Shown here piece after piece: positions 12,001 through 23,073 of a stretch of 28,879 nt of DNA. A program made the position numbers and the translations under genes. Position 1 is the stretch's first letter; every line of letters starts with the position of its first letter. This stretch comes from Chromera velia (lineage: Eukaryota > Sar > Chromeraceae). Location: positions 112,311-141,189 of the forward strand of contig JAHBMJ010004820.1 in NCBI GenBank assembly GCA_018398765.1, given 5' to 3'. Below the pieces are notes generated by a model, which did not search any database, was not told the origin of the DNA, and saw only the letters and a program-made list of their open reading frames with translations.

Positions 12001-15000
12001 TCTTCGGTCTGGGAAGGGAAGAGATAGCAGAAGTCTTGGGAAGGGACAGTACCAGATGGCCCACAGTAATGGATTGGGTCAGGAATATCCGAGGGGGGCT
12101 GTTTCCCTCAGAGCAGTCACGAAGGCTGTTCCCCACCTTCCGACAGCAAATGGCACTCCACAAAGCGCATGCAAAAGGTGCAGCGTCCTTCCCGATTGAG
12201 GACGCGATGGCAGAAGCGATCAAACAAAACATTGCAGATCCACCAGGGACAGTGCCAGATTTAAGTGAGGGCCCCGAAAAGCCTTCTTATGTCCTGCACC
12301 CTCCGAGACCTCTCTACTCCCCCCCCCCCGAAACGAAAGCCGGCCCGTCTCCCTTCGATGAACCCAGTCGAGGGTCCCCCAATCCGTTTTTTGATCAGAG
12401 AGACAAAGTAGAAGAAGACGAGTACATCCGAATCAGCAGAGACGGTACAGGCCTTGCACAGACCCTCCGCTCTCTTGCTCTGTGCTGCGAAACGTACCAT
12501 GAAGACCTTCCTGGTGTTGTGAAGGAAATGCGAGAGGATCAACAGGTCGAGTACGTATGTAACGGATGTGAAAGAGATGACCCCGGAAGGCGGGTGTTCA
12601 AACCCCCACGGCATCGTACGGGTGCGTTTCGTGTCCCTCCCCCCTTTCAGACTGAGGCAGTCCGATTTGACCGTCTCCCCTGGGACTCCGAAGAGAAGCA
12701 GTTGATGCTTCAGTTGGAAGTTGCCAGAGTTCTCTGGAGATGGGGGCAGCTGGAAAGAGAAGGAGGGTCAGCCTCATTCACTCCAGGAACACCTGAGGCG
12801 TCGGATGCGATCGATCGGGTTATCGGTCGGATCGCTTTGGTTCTTGCGGGGGGGGCGGATGCGTGTCTCGAGCCTGCAGAGATTGAGATCAGGCCGAGAA
12901 CGAAGGAGACAGAAGGAGGCGACGGCACGATCCCTTCCCCTGCCCCATCGGATGTCGACACATCCCGACTGTCCATCGGAATGCAACTCCCCTCGCCCAG
13001 TGGGGGGGCTGGGGGGCAGGGTCGGTACGGTTCTCTCCTGACGAGAGGGGATGGTGAGTACGGCCGTCCGTTCAAAGCACGCAGGGAGAGGGCAGTGAGG
13101 GCTGACCGACTGAGGGTCCGTCTCTTTACCCGTCCGTCCCGTGAGGCCATTGCACTGCTTCCGGTAGACAATTTCGGTGTTCACTCGGGTACCGTCCTCT
13201 GTGCCGTTCTGCGTCTGCGCAGAAGAGCAGAGATCCCCCCGACACGAAAGGAACTCCGTCTCCGTCAAGCGTTCGGGATGCGCTCTTCGGCTTACATCCC
13301 CTGGGCGTCACTCCCGGTCGTTCCAGAGGGACAGGCTGACGAGTCCGATCTCGAATTTGAGACGTTTGTGGGAAAACCGTTCCGCCACACGCGGGCGCAG
13401 TGCAGAGAGCGGGTGGCCCCCTTGCTGTGCTCCCTGCACCCCGACGACAGCGCCAGAGTGGCCGAGGCTCTCGATCATGAGTTGGAAGACAGAGACCTCA
13501 AGCATTTGCTCTTCGGGAGGGGATCGAGGGGGGCATACAGAAGGTCTGTCTATCTTTCTGTCTGTCTGTCTGTCTCTATGTACATGAGAAAAGAAGGGAG
13601 AAGAAGAAACATCTAGTCTGTCTCTGCATGTGGGTGGACGGGTGGGGGGGTGGACACGTTTCTCCTGCTGTTGCTCTAGTGAGGATAAGTGCGCGCATCT
13701 GTGCTGAATCGCACGTCTATGCAGGTGTGCAGACAGACGTTTTGTCCCCCCCTCTGTTCCGTGTACTGTGCATATGTGTGTGCATGCATGTTCGTGGGTG
13801 TCAAGGTATGTATGTACACATGTGCACATGCGTGCAAGATACAGGTGTGTGTACTTTCATATGATCTCTGCATGCAGGTGGGTGGACAGAGCCCGAGAGT
13901 CCGACTCCCTTTTTTGGCATGAGAGATGGCACAAGGTCGAGAGGGCAGCGAAGGAGCGTGAGGAGGCAGCAAGGAGGGCTCGAGTCGCTAAGTGGGGTAG
14001 GGGAATTGTAGTAGACAGAGGGAGAGAAAGTGGAGGGGGCTTGGGGACCGTTGACAGTGATGCTGTGGACGGCTCTCCCACCATCAGAGGGGGGGACGAG
14101 ACGTGCAAGTCAGTTTTCATGAACCCTTCTGGTGCCTCTCCCAGATTTGAGCAGCCAAACAACAAGACATCGAATGCGAAAGCGTTTGATTTGATGTCGG
14201 TGGTCAAATTTCCCGTCGGAAAGCCGAGGGGCCCAGATGCACGGGTGCATGAGAGGTTGCATGCACGAGAGTTCCCGCTTCCTTTCCGAATCGCACCCAC
14301 TCCCGCCGAATGGGCTTTGAAAGAGTCCGTTGCCGTGCCAACGTCTCAGTGGGCAAATCCGCAGGTTTCCTGTTTGACCGAGGAGATCTCCTTTGCCGGT
14401 GAGATCCCTCTAGTGCAAGAACAGATGGAGCAAGAGCCCAAAGCCTTCCATGAAGTGTGTCTGTCTAGACGAGATCCGCCTCGGGAGGCGGTGATGATGG
14501 ACAGAGACGCTTTCGCAACTCTGGACTTCTCCCAGCACCAGCAGCAACAGAAAGACTCTGCACGTGCGGCCCCGCCCTCGTTTGAATTTCTCGGGGGAGA
14601 GAAGACAAGACGCTCCGCTGGATCCGCCTCTCCGTTGGGTTCCGGTTGTTCGAAGAGAAAATTGAATTTCGACTCCTCGCAGTCTCCGTCTCCGAACAAT
14701 CGAAGAAGGGGTTCTGCAGCTGCTGCGGCGTCGCCCATGGGGTCAGGGGGCCCTCGTCGTGTGCCTAGTCCGAGAACGGGGCTGAAAGAAGCCGGGGGAG
14801 GGAAGGGAATGGGAAAAGGAGCCGGGTCGCCAGAGCCCCAAGTAACCAAACAAGAGGGGCCCTTCCGTCTCTTCTACGTGAAGAAAGAAGGAGAGGGCGC
14901 AGATGTGGTCGAAGAACCTTTTCACTTCGCACCCCCAGGACCGGCAGTGCCCCCTCCTAGGTCTCCCCCCCTTGTGCCTTTGGCAAAACCTTCCGGTGCC

Positions 15001-15663
15001 CTCCAGCCGAAAGAAAAAGAAAAAGAGACGACCACAGGAATGAAGGGTGTGAAAGAGAACGCGGCAGAGATTACAGAGACGGGAGTTTTGGCGGGAAGAA
15101 AGGGGGGAGGGAGTAAGAGCGTGACGGAGAAGGGGGAAGACTGTGGGTCATTTTCTCTCCCCCCTCAGGGTGAGAGGGAGAGGGAGAGCGTTCCAGTGAC
15201 TGCCGCAACGTCGGGTGCGTTGATGATGAACTCGACATTGGCTGGGGTTGGGGTTGGGGGTGTTGGTCAGACAGTCAGCGAGGCGCTTTCCCATGCGCTG
15301 TCGAGTGATGAAGCTCCTCCGCCTGTTCGTCCTTTGAAGAGACAGAGACAGTACGAAAAGGGAGTAGAAGGGCAAGAGAAGGCCTTAAAAGGGGATGGGC
15401 ATGTAGAGATGGGTGGGGGGACAGTAAGGGGTGGTGAGAAAGAGAAGGGGGCTTTGGGGGGCGATCGTGTGTTGGAATGGGACGAGTTGGGCTCTCTTGA
15501 CGAGGCCCTCCTGCCTCCGTTGCAATTTGGGGGGGTTGAGAAGGGAGAGGGGGGTCTGAAGGGGGCTCGACTTTATGGTCTGATTCCTTCTGTTGCTGAG
15601 ATTCAGGGAGAGGTGGCAGCGTCAAAGAGGGGGGGGGTGAGGGAAAAGGGCGGGCCGCCTTGA
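9041..15663 (+). CDS. Very long AT-hook, low-complexity protein of unknown function (four exons)
   Basis: Exons 9041-9472, 9636-9699, 9973-13543 and 13878-15663 total 5853 nt, exactly 1951 codons, ending in TGA at 15661. The donor GTATGT, acceptors TTTGCAG, CCTGCAG and CATGCAG, and the join GAYRR/WVDRARESD support it. An in-frame TAA at 8984 precedes the ATG. Exon 1 is non-repetitive and may be a folded domain. Exon 3 starts with an AT-hook (RGRGRPRKH, residues about 217-226), then poly-Pro, Lys and poly-Gln (about 280-300). A second GRPKR core lies in TGPGRPKRVLR. More conserved-looking parts include a Cys-rich patch (CCETYHEDLP ... YVCNGCERD) and an Arg-rich region with LLFGRGSRGAYRR. Exon 4 has a charged helix (KVERAAKEREEAARRARVAKW), basic patches (CSKRKLNFD, NNRRRGS) and Gly/Glu/Lys-rich sequence. 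AT-hooks and basic patches suggest a nuclear DNA-binding protein; I recognise no enzymatic domain. The second intron is a stop-free multiple of three and may be retained. Confidence 0.75.
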
Positions 15664-17303
15664 TCAGACAGACTGTTTTTTTTTTTTTTCGTGCGTTAAC
15701 TCGTTGTTTTCAGGCATCCGCTGGCTGCCATTTGACGCAGCACAGCGAGGTAGTGGGCTGAGGGAGAAATTTTCATCAGAAAGCAAAGAGGGATTTTCAA
15801 GGGACTCGGTGGGATTGAAAATGAGAATCTGCATGGGATTCATTTTCGATCGAAGATTGCAGAATGTTTGTCAGAACACTTCCATGCATTGACTGCTCCC
15901 AGGATTTTTCTTCTTCGTGCATGATACATGCAGCGGCCGGCCCAAACTTTGATTGAACCTGTCCCGTCGATCTGGCTGGCCTCGGTGGGACGAGACGGAG
16001 GCATGCAGACTTTTCATATTTGCATTTAACTTGAGGACACTCGATCGCAGTTTTATGAAGTACTCCCCCAGTCCCATGCATGCAGGGCACAGGCATGAGT
16101 CATGTGGGAAGAAGTCTGACATATCAAGCTGTCTCTCAGCTCATAGCCCGGCGTTCAACGGTTCAAGACCTCCTTGCTTGTTTCTTATCCGTCTTCCCAT
16201 GTCTTCCCCATGCATTTTTCACACCTGACATTGTTACTGTCAGCCTGAATACTGACTATGATAGTACGTAATAACTTTGAAGCCATTATTACACCCTTGA
16301 TCTGACTATGATCATCTGGGTACATCTGTGAGGTACAACTATCCAATTATTACCACTATGTATATAAAGTGACTATATAGGTTTGATTTCATTCAAAGTT
16401 TCAAAGTTCATGATATGGTGTTAGGCTTAACCAGGGGAGTTAAGCTCAAATCCAAGCTTAAATCAAATCTGCAGGCTAGTCTGCAGGTCTGATAGCCATG
16501 GAACCTCCCTAAACTTAAGTGCCACTTAAAAAAATATAATCAAGATGATCTCTATCTGCGGCATCGTTTTTTAAGAGACCGTCCATGCTTGATGCTTGCG
16601 GCGTACACTGTCAAGACACTGTCTAGATATGCGGTCTTAGCTTTTAAGACACCGTAAATGATCTACGCCTGCGGTGCAGACTTTCAAGCTTATCCAAAAA
16701 TGCGGCTTCAACTTTCAAGTGGTAGTTAGGTTCAGGGAGGTCAGCCATGGAGACGGCTATATTAGCCGCTATAAACTTTTAAACATCTTAGTAAAAATTA
16801 ACCTAGCACAGAACTTTGGAATAGACTTGAACTTTATAGGTGAAAAGCGCAGAACTTAGGCTGAACTTGAATCTCCTAAAAAGTTTCAGTCAATAGTGAC
16901 AGGGGGGTATGATACGGATCATTAACGGATTATGAATTGTTCTTCGTAAAAAATCAAAGAGCTCGCATACTGATTAAATACATTGCTAACAGGACCCAAC
17001 ATAAAAAATTCTTTTAAAAATTCAATGCATATTCAACATAACTTCAAATCTAACCTAGAATCTAACTAATTAATTTCCCCCTTAATTTTTCAAATCTAGT
17101 ATTCAACTTCACTAGCAACTTCAAATTACTTTAAATTAAATCTAGAATCAAATGGAATCAAATCAAACCTAGTGACTTACTTTGTGACTAATCTTTAGAT
17201 TAATTTCTCAAACCTACTCTCAAACACTGACAAAAAGCATCACAATTCAAAGACTATATAATCTTACTCAAATCCAGAGGAATCTACCCTAAATCAGAGT
17301 TGT
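15664..17303. other. Spacer between convergent genes
   Basis: It holds the 3' ends of the AT-hook gene (left) and the channel gene (right). A poly-T tract and TTTTCAG acceptor-like site lie at 15675-15713. A TGCATGCA octamer is at 16077. From about 16210 the sequence becomes AT-rich, with TAAA, CTAG and TCAAAT words and no supportable gene. Short open frames at 15953-16271 lack any family signal. Confidence 0.55.
16557..16740. repeat. Degenerate ~31-40 bp tandem repeat starting TGCGG
   Basis: Units begin with TGCGG at 16557, 16597, 16630, 16670 and 16701. Each carries a TTTTAAGA or TTTCAAG core 10-15 bases in, and several have ACACCGT or ACACTGT after it. Divergence between units is high, so this is an old array or the end of a decayed element. 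Confidence 0.5.
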
Positions 17304-18512
17304 TCAATGATTGGCTTCCCCTCTGGATCCACTTTCTTCTTTTGTTTCCTTTCTCTCACTCAACTCCGACCGGAGTGTCTCCACCTGTTCCTTCAATTCC
17401 GACAGAGCTGCCTGGTTGCTCAAAGCCAGGCGAGAGAGCGTGCGCACCTGTAGAGAGATTTCTGCCAGAGAGAGGGACAAGTCCGCTGGGACCTGAGACT
17501 GTCTTGACGCAGCAGCAGCAGCAATGAAATCTGACGCCAGGGTGTGTCGAAATTGCCGTTCGGGTCTTTCACCAGTCTGGGCTGAGTGGCGGCGGGGGCC
17601 ACGGGATGGGCCTGGGACTGAAGAAAAGCCTCCGGGGGGGGAGAGCCTTCGTCGATCTGTAGGATCATGTTGACCCTTCTTCTCAGTCTTCTTTCCACGC
17701 CCTTTCCCCTTAGCCTCCGAACTCCCTTCTTCTCCTTCCTCCTCATCTCCTTCAGATCCGGACCCCTTCTCAGACACACCCGCAATCAGCCTGAGATAGT
17801 CCTCGTCTGCCGACTCGTCCGAGTCCCTTCTATTCAAGTTAGACCCCTCAGAACTAGACCCAGAGGAACTAGAGGACTCAGGGGGTGGCGGGAGCCCTAG
17901 GCGGGCGTGTTGTCTGCGTCTGCGATCCCTGACGGTCTGTGCGAATCGAACCTTCGCCAGACGGGATGCCTCGGCCTCGAATCCCCACGTGAGCATCGAG
18001 GAGGGGATGGCGAACATCGCCACTGAGAATACGGCAGTCAGAGAGACGATGATCTTGGTGAACCAAGGAAGAGAACCCTCTGGAACACCCTGCAGGCAGC
18101 AAACAGAGAGAGAGAGAGATCATGTGTTTCTTTCTTCTTCTTTCTTCCCCCTCTTCACGTACACAACAGAGAGACAGACAGACGATGACCGAGGGAGGAT
18201 AAACAGAACATGCAATTTATCTCCTTCTCTTCCTGAACTGGAGGTATTTCTGAAGTTTTGCTTTTGTAGTTCTCACTCGATCCGTCAGCAAAAGAACAGA
18301 AAGAACATCAAGATTTGTGAGTTGCGGGGCTCGGAATTCCCATTGGTCTGCTGTCTTGTGGGAGGGGAGATCGATAATGAACGGAGTTTCTCCATCTATC
18401 CGTCGATCCATGCACTCCCGCGACCAAAAAGAAAACCTAGAGACTAAGTTTCTCTCTATAGACATCTCCAGCACGTTTTCGTGTCCACTCAATGCACTTC
18501 TTTCTTTACTGT

Positions 18513-18558
<46 letters not shown>

Positions 18559-20425
18559 GCGCACGCATACGCACACATTACAGACACACAGACACAGAAG
18601 GAAGTGGTAGTGAGGGAAGGGGACGTCAATGCCCCCCCCTGCATATCATTCACATTGAACGGACACACAAGAATGGTAGTCCCACAAGCAAGAAGGGTGA
18701 AGAGAAGAAAGTCACCAGATGTTTTTCTGGTCACTTCTGCATGGGCCCCTCTTCGCTTTGCTTGTTCGGATCCCCTCAAGCTGTACCCTCATACAGATAC
18801 TCAGCGCTTCCTTCCTCCTCCCCCCACTCACCTGTCCCGTGAGCATCAAGATGGCCAGGTACATGCAGTCGGGAATCGAGTTGAAGTCTTCATCGTTCGC
18901 TGCACCCGGTCTGAGGTAGTACAGGACAGTGGACGTCAGAAGAAGCAGCGCCCCGCACATGAGCAGTGCCACGAGGAAAATTTGGGAATTGTATTTGACA
19001 ACACGATGCACGGAGGCCGCAGCCATGGCGTAGCTCTCTGTTTTCAAAATTCGGAACAGACGCAAAATTCGAAGTCCGGTCGTGGTGGGGAGTGCAGTAC
19101 CCAGAACGATTTCGAGAAAGAAAGTCATGGAGCAGAGGTCAATTAGGGCAGAGGAAGAGAGAGCGTAGCGCAGTCTGCCCCACAGTGGGTGACGGTATTT
19201 TCGGGATTCTGTCGCCACCCACAGCCTGCATGGGGCCAAGGAGAAAGCATACGGATGCAGATACAGAAGGGATCTCTCGTAGGGCATTCTGAAGGATCAT
19301 CGGGAACTGATTTCGCAAATAAAGGGCACACCATCTCATTCCCCCTTTCCGGCACAGAGGGGGGGGGGGGGAACTTCTCTCGAAGAAGAAACCCAAGCAG
19401 ACACCCAGGCGTCCCGAAAACCTGATTGACGGCACGGTTAAACAAATAAAGCACTCACAAGCAGACAGACGCCAAAAGGCGCAGAGCAAAAAAACGGCAG
19501 AGAAAGTTGAAAAGGACCCACGTCGGGAAGGAGGCACATAAGCAGCTTATACGGTCACCCCCTTCTCCGTCGTAGAGGACCCCCCCTCTCTTTCCAGCTG
19601 CCGAAGGGAGATTATCCTTTTTCTCTCCTCTTGTTTCGCGCTTTTCCCTTTTTCGTCACGTACTGAAGGCGTGAAAACCACTCAGACTGTCTTAATATTT
19701 CGGCCAGTCAGTCCGTCAGCTGCCAGTCAAACAGGTTATGTGAGTTCTTTTCTTCTTCTGCGTCTTCTTTGCAGTCAGTCAGTCAGTCAGACAGACAAAT
19801 CGAGAGGGGACCTGGCGAAGAGCATACGGACAGGCGGATAAACGAACAAGCGGATAGACGGGCTGAAATGAAGATAGACGGTTCAGTCAGATCCTTGTGT
19901 AAAATGCAAAAGCTCGGAGACGCTATGTTGTTTTTCGAGTCAGCCTCTTCATTCTGAGTAGGTACTATATATACATACAGCTTTATCAACCCGTACCTGA
20001 GTCCGTCTCGCTGGAGCTATCTTTCCTGAAGGCCTAGACTCTGCAGGGAAAGAAGCTGACCTGCAAAGATACTCAGCCAGGAAGAGAGAACTCACGACCG
20101 CCTCCATGGAGTAGAAGAAGGAATGGTACCGCTTTTCGATGTTGTTGTGCGTCCCTATGATGAATGCAAAGGTGTTCAAACACACTACAACAGCGACAGA
20201 ACGCTTGTACACGAGAGCTTGCACTCTTTTTGAGTTCGGATTGAGCATGGAGAATAGCCAGGAGTGCTGTTTCTTGGGAGGCAAGGCCGACGAGGGAGAC
20301 AAAGACCCATGCACTCCTTTGGCCTCTCCCGAGAGTGAAGCCCTCGAACTCCTCCTCCCTCCTCTCTCCGGTATCTCTTCTGTAACTCCTGTCACTCCTC
20401 TTTTCCGCATGTTGAAAAAGTGCAT
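17304..20425 (-). CDS. Single-domain six-TM voltage-gated-type ion channel with non-canonical pore
   Basis: Exons on the minus strand are 20425-20061, 19225-18832 and 18089-17304: 1545 nt, 514 residues. Joins are EYLC(R)LWVATES, phase 2 at CATGCAG|G, and MLTGQ/GVPEG, phase 0 at GTGAGT...CTGCAG. An in-frame TAA six bases before the ATG supports the start. There are about 75 N-terminal cytosolic residues, S1 (76-92), S2 (101-121) and S3 (147-166). S4 is LRILRLFRILK, with R174, R177, R180 and K183 every third residue. S5 is at 203-226, the pore loop contains FNSIPD, and S6 is at 262-288 (VFSVAMFAIPSSMLTWGF). FNSIPD before the filter and the S6 pattern resemble Kv channels, but the filter reads LTGQGVPEG instead of TVGYGD. 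The cytosolic tail is Ser/Glu/Lys-rich and ends in a predicted coiled coil (about 450-500), as in channels that tetramerise through the tail. No T1, CNBD or EF-hand domain is visible. Ion selectivity cannot be assigned. Confidence 0.88.
18513..18570. repeat. (TC)n(AC)n(GC)n compound microsatellite
   Basis: A CT run passes into CA and then CG dinucleotides, all inside the second intron (18090-18831) of the channel gene. The alternating CA/CG stretch is a purine-pyrimidine alternation of the kind able to form Z-DNA. Confidence 0.85.
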
Positions 20426-20716
20426 GTATGTTTAGATACACAAGTCTACCGCAAGGGCACGAACACGTTCAGCAGAACTTCGAGCTCAAAAAATCTGATC
20501 GAAGATCTGCAAAATGCGCCGCAGTTTAAAAAACGTTCTCGACGTCGGGATGCAGTCATTCACACGTACACGGCTCGACGAAGCGCGGGCAGCTTGCAAT
20601 AGCTGGCATGGTTAAGAGGAAGACCCACCGAGACATACACATCGACTTATCGACATATATAACAGTTGAGACTAGCTGTTCAAAACCCTGGCAGCTGGTT
20701 GAACTGCGTGTCTGCA

Positions 20717-20841
20717 TTGCATGCTGATCGATCGAATCATTGTCTGCATGCAATGTCTCTTATCGCCTCTCCGGGCGTGTATTGGTCCGGTCTGCATGCT
20801 CGCAATTGCTCGCATGCATGCTCGCCGCGACATGCATGCAT
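20717..20841 (-). promoter_or_regulatory. Cluster of TGCATGC motifs upstream of the channel gene
   Basis: TGCATGC starts at 20717, 20745, 20793, 20815 and 20833, five copies in about 125 bp, 290-415 bp upstream of the channel ATG. Two are the full palindrome TGCATGCA (20745, 20833). The last abuts the left inverted repeat of the candidate transposon. A palindromic motif works in either orientation, so it could also serve the divergent 4-TM gene. Confidence 0.4.
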
Positions 20842-20979
20842 ATCACCCCCGGCGTCCCCCCCTCAAAGTAGGGGGGGCCCTGCCCCCCTGTCAAAGTCAA
20901 GCTCCGCCGCCCGCCAGGACCACCCTACGAATGTTTTGCCCCCCTCGAGATCCAGCTCCGCCGCCCTCCAACTCTCTTT

Positions 20980-21379
20980 NNNNNNNNNNNNNNNNNNNNN
21001 NNNNNNNNNNNNNNNNNNNNNNNNNNNNNNNNNNNNNNNNNNNNNNNNNNNNNNNNNNNNNNNNNNNNNNNNNNNNNNNNNNNNNNNNNNNNNNNNNNNN
21101 NNNNNNNNNNNNNNNNNNNNNNNNNNNNNNNNNNNNNNNNNNNNNNNNNNNNNNNNNNNNNNNNNNNNNNNNNNNNNNNNNNNNNNNNNNNNNNNNNNNN
21201 NNNNNNNNNNNNNNNNNNNNNNNNNNNNNNNNNNNNNNNNNNNNNNNNNNNNNNNNNNNNNNNNNNNNNNNNNNNNNNNNNNNNNNNNNNNNNNNNNNNN
21301 NNNNNNNNNNNNNNNNNNNNNNNNNNNNNNNNNNNNNNNNNNNNNNNNNNNNNNNNNNNNNNNNNNNNNNNNNNNNNNN
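20980..21379. other. Assembly gap (400 N)
   Basis: Exactly 400 undetermined bases. Flanking sequence on the left is a GC-rich CTCCGCCGCCCTCC-type repeat that may have defeated assembly. The true length may differ. Confidence 0.99.
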
Positions 21380-21887
21380 CCCCCCCATCTGAACTCCTCC
21401 GCCGCTCGCCTACCCCATCGGCCCCCCTTCCCAATTAATAGAATGGAGTTTGTCTTGCCGTCTCCTACGTCTCCGCAGTCTCCACAGTCTGAGTGTCCCA
21501 GCCTTCCCCCACCCTCCCGCCCAATATGGCTCGATGGGGGAAAGGATTCCTTTTTACTGAGCATATGGCCAGAAAGGCACGAGTTGGAGGCTCCGACTCT
21601 CCCACTTCTGCCTCGGCCCCTGCTTCATCATCTTCAGATCCCAACCCCACGCCTTTAGCCTCTGCTTAATCATCTTCAGTCCAAAACGCTGCGGGCACAG
21701 TCAGGAGACTGTGAAAGAGAGTGTTAGAGACTCCTTGCGTCCCGTGTTAGCTAAATGGAAAGCCTCTTTTGCGTCCAGCTTGCTTTGCTGACTGCCAGGC
21801 TGGCTGGGAACTCTTCGTCCTCCGTCTCCTCTTCCCCGCAAACCCTGTCAGGGCTAGTCAGGGCATTCTTTCGGTAAGGGTGGGGGG

Positions 21888-22007
21888 CTCACTCACTCAC
21901 TCACTCACTCACTCACTCACACTCTCATTCTCACTCTCACTCTTACTCTCACTCTCACTCTCACTCTCACTCACTCTCACTCTCACTCTCACTCACTCAC
22001 TCACTCA

Positions 22008-22063
<56 letters not shown>

Positions 22064-22283
22064 CACTCTCACTCACACTCTCACTCACTCTCACTCACTC
22101 TCAATCACTCACACACTCACTCACTCACTCACTCACTCACCCTAACTCACTCACCCTAACTCACTCACCTAGCTTACTCATCCTAACTCACTCACTCAAT
22201 CACTCACCCACTCACTGCCTCACTCACTCACTCACTCACTCTCTCACTCACTCATTCACTCACTCACTCTCTAACTCTCATTC
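21888..22283. repeat. (ACTC)n / (CTCTCA)n array
   Basis: About 395 bases of CACT tetranucleotides mixed with CTCTCA hexamers and occasional CCCTAA words. Translations such as THSLTHSL are repeat artefacts. The array runs directly into a GACT array. Confidence 0.93.
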
Positions 22284-22749
22284 TGACTGACTGACTGACT
22301 GACTGACTGACTGACTGACTGACTGACTGGCGGACTGACTGACTGACTGACTAACTGACTGATTGACTGACTGGCTAACTGACTGTCTGAGTGTATTACA
22401 GGCTGACTGACTGGCTGAATGACAGACTTACTGGCGGACTGACTGGCGAATTGACTGACGGACTGACTGACTGACTGGCTGACTGGCTGACTGACTGACT
22501 GACTACTGACTCACTGTCCGACTGACTGGCTGACTGACTAGCTTAGTGGCTGACTGACTGACTGACTGTCTAACTGACTGACTGACTGACTGACTGACTG
22601 ACTGACTGACTGACTGACTGGCTTACAGGCTGACTCTGTGGCTGACTGATTGGCTTACAGGCTGAGTGACTGCCTGACTGGCTGAGTGGCTGACTCGCTG
22701 ACTTCCTTGCACGCTTACTGACTGACTGGCTGACTGACTGGCTGTCTGA
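22284..22749. repeat. (GACT)n array with variants
   Basis: About 465 bases of GACT units with GGCT, GGCG, TAACT and GCTTACAG interruptions, showing drift through the array. Open frames across it (SVSQSVSQ on the minus strand) are artefacts. Confidence 0.93.
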
Positions 22750-23073
22750 CACGAAGGATCTGCACATTTGCGCAATATGGTCACCTGCAGACTCTCCTGA
22801 ACCTATAGACGGCTAACGTAAAGACGTCGGTGCACAATTCAAATGAAGTTTTCAGGACGTTTATGGGCTGGCTGGACAGCTTTGCTTCGCGTAGATGGCC
22901 GGAGACGGTCAGAGACGGCAGGAGACGGCACAGCGATGGGGGGGGGGTCTTCGGAGAACAAAACCTCCCCGCCGCCCGCGGGTCTCCTGAGGGGGGGGGG
23001 GTCTCCGAGATTTCATGCTCTCTGCCGCCCGCCAACCCTCATAGAGGGGTCGCCTATAGACGCCGGGGGTGAT

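Larger units (their letters stand above)
20842..23073. mobile_element. Candidate TIR transposon (non-autonomous as far as seen)
   Basis: The 15-base ATCACCCCCGGCGTC at 20842-20856 has a perfect reverse complement at 23059-23073. The nine bases just outside are identical on both sides: TGCATGCAT at 20833-20841 and 23074-23082, as expected of a target-site duplication. Both ends have GC-rich subterminal sequence with CCGCCGCCCGCC words on the same strand. Inside are a 400-N gap, a stretch of weak coding potential (21380-21880) and long ACTC and GACT arrays. No transposase is visible, but the gap could hide one. Caution: TGCATGCA is a palindrome recurrent in this window, so the flanking match could partly reflect target preference or an extended inverted repeat. 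Superfamily is not assignable; 8-9 bp duplications occur in hAT and Mutator-like elements. Confidence 0.6.

Noticed and set aside
13768-13877. N-terminal extension of exon 4 as an independent gene start
   Set aside because: The stretch is TGTG/TGCATG-rich intron; the CATGCAG acceptor at 13877 restores the frame with exon 3 exactly.
20863-21564. Open frames spanning the N gap
   Set aside because: They consist mostly of undetermined residues and say nothing about coding content.
22141-22200. CCCTAA words suggesting an interstitial telomere
   Set aside because: Only a few isolated CCCTAA words occur within CACT units; there is no run of telomere repeats.
21769-22290. Open frame reading [12 protein letters not shown]
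   Set aside because: It is a translation of the ACTC array with no non-repeat domain.
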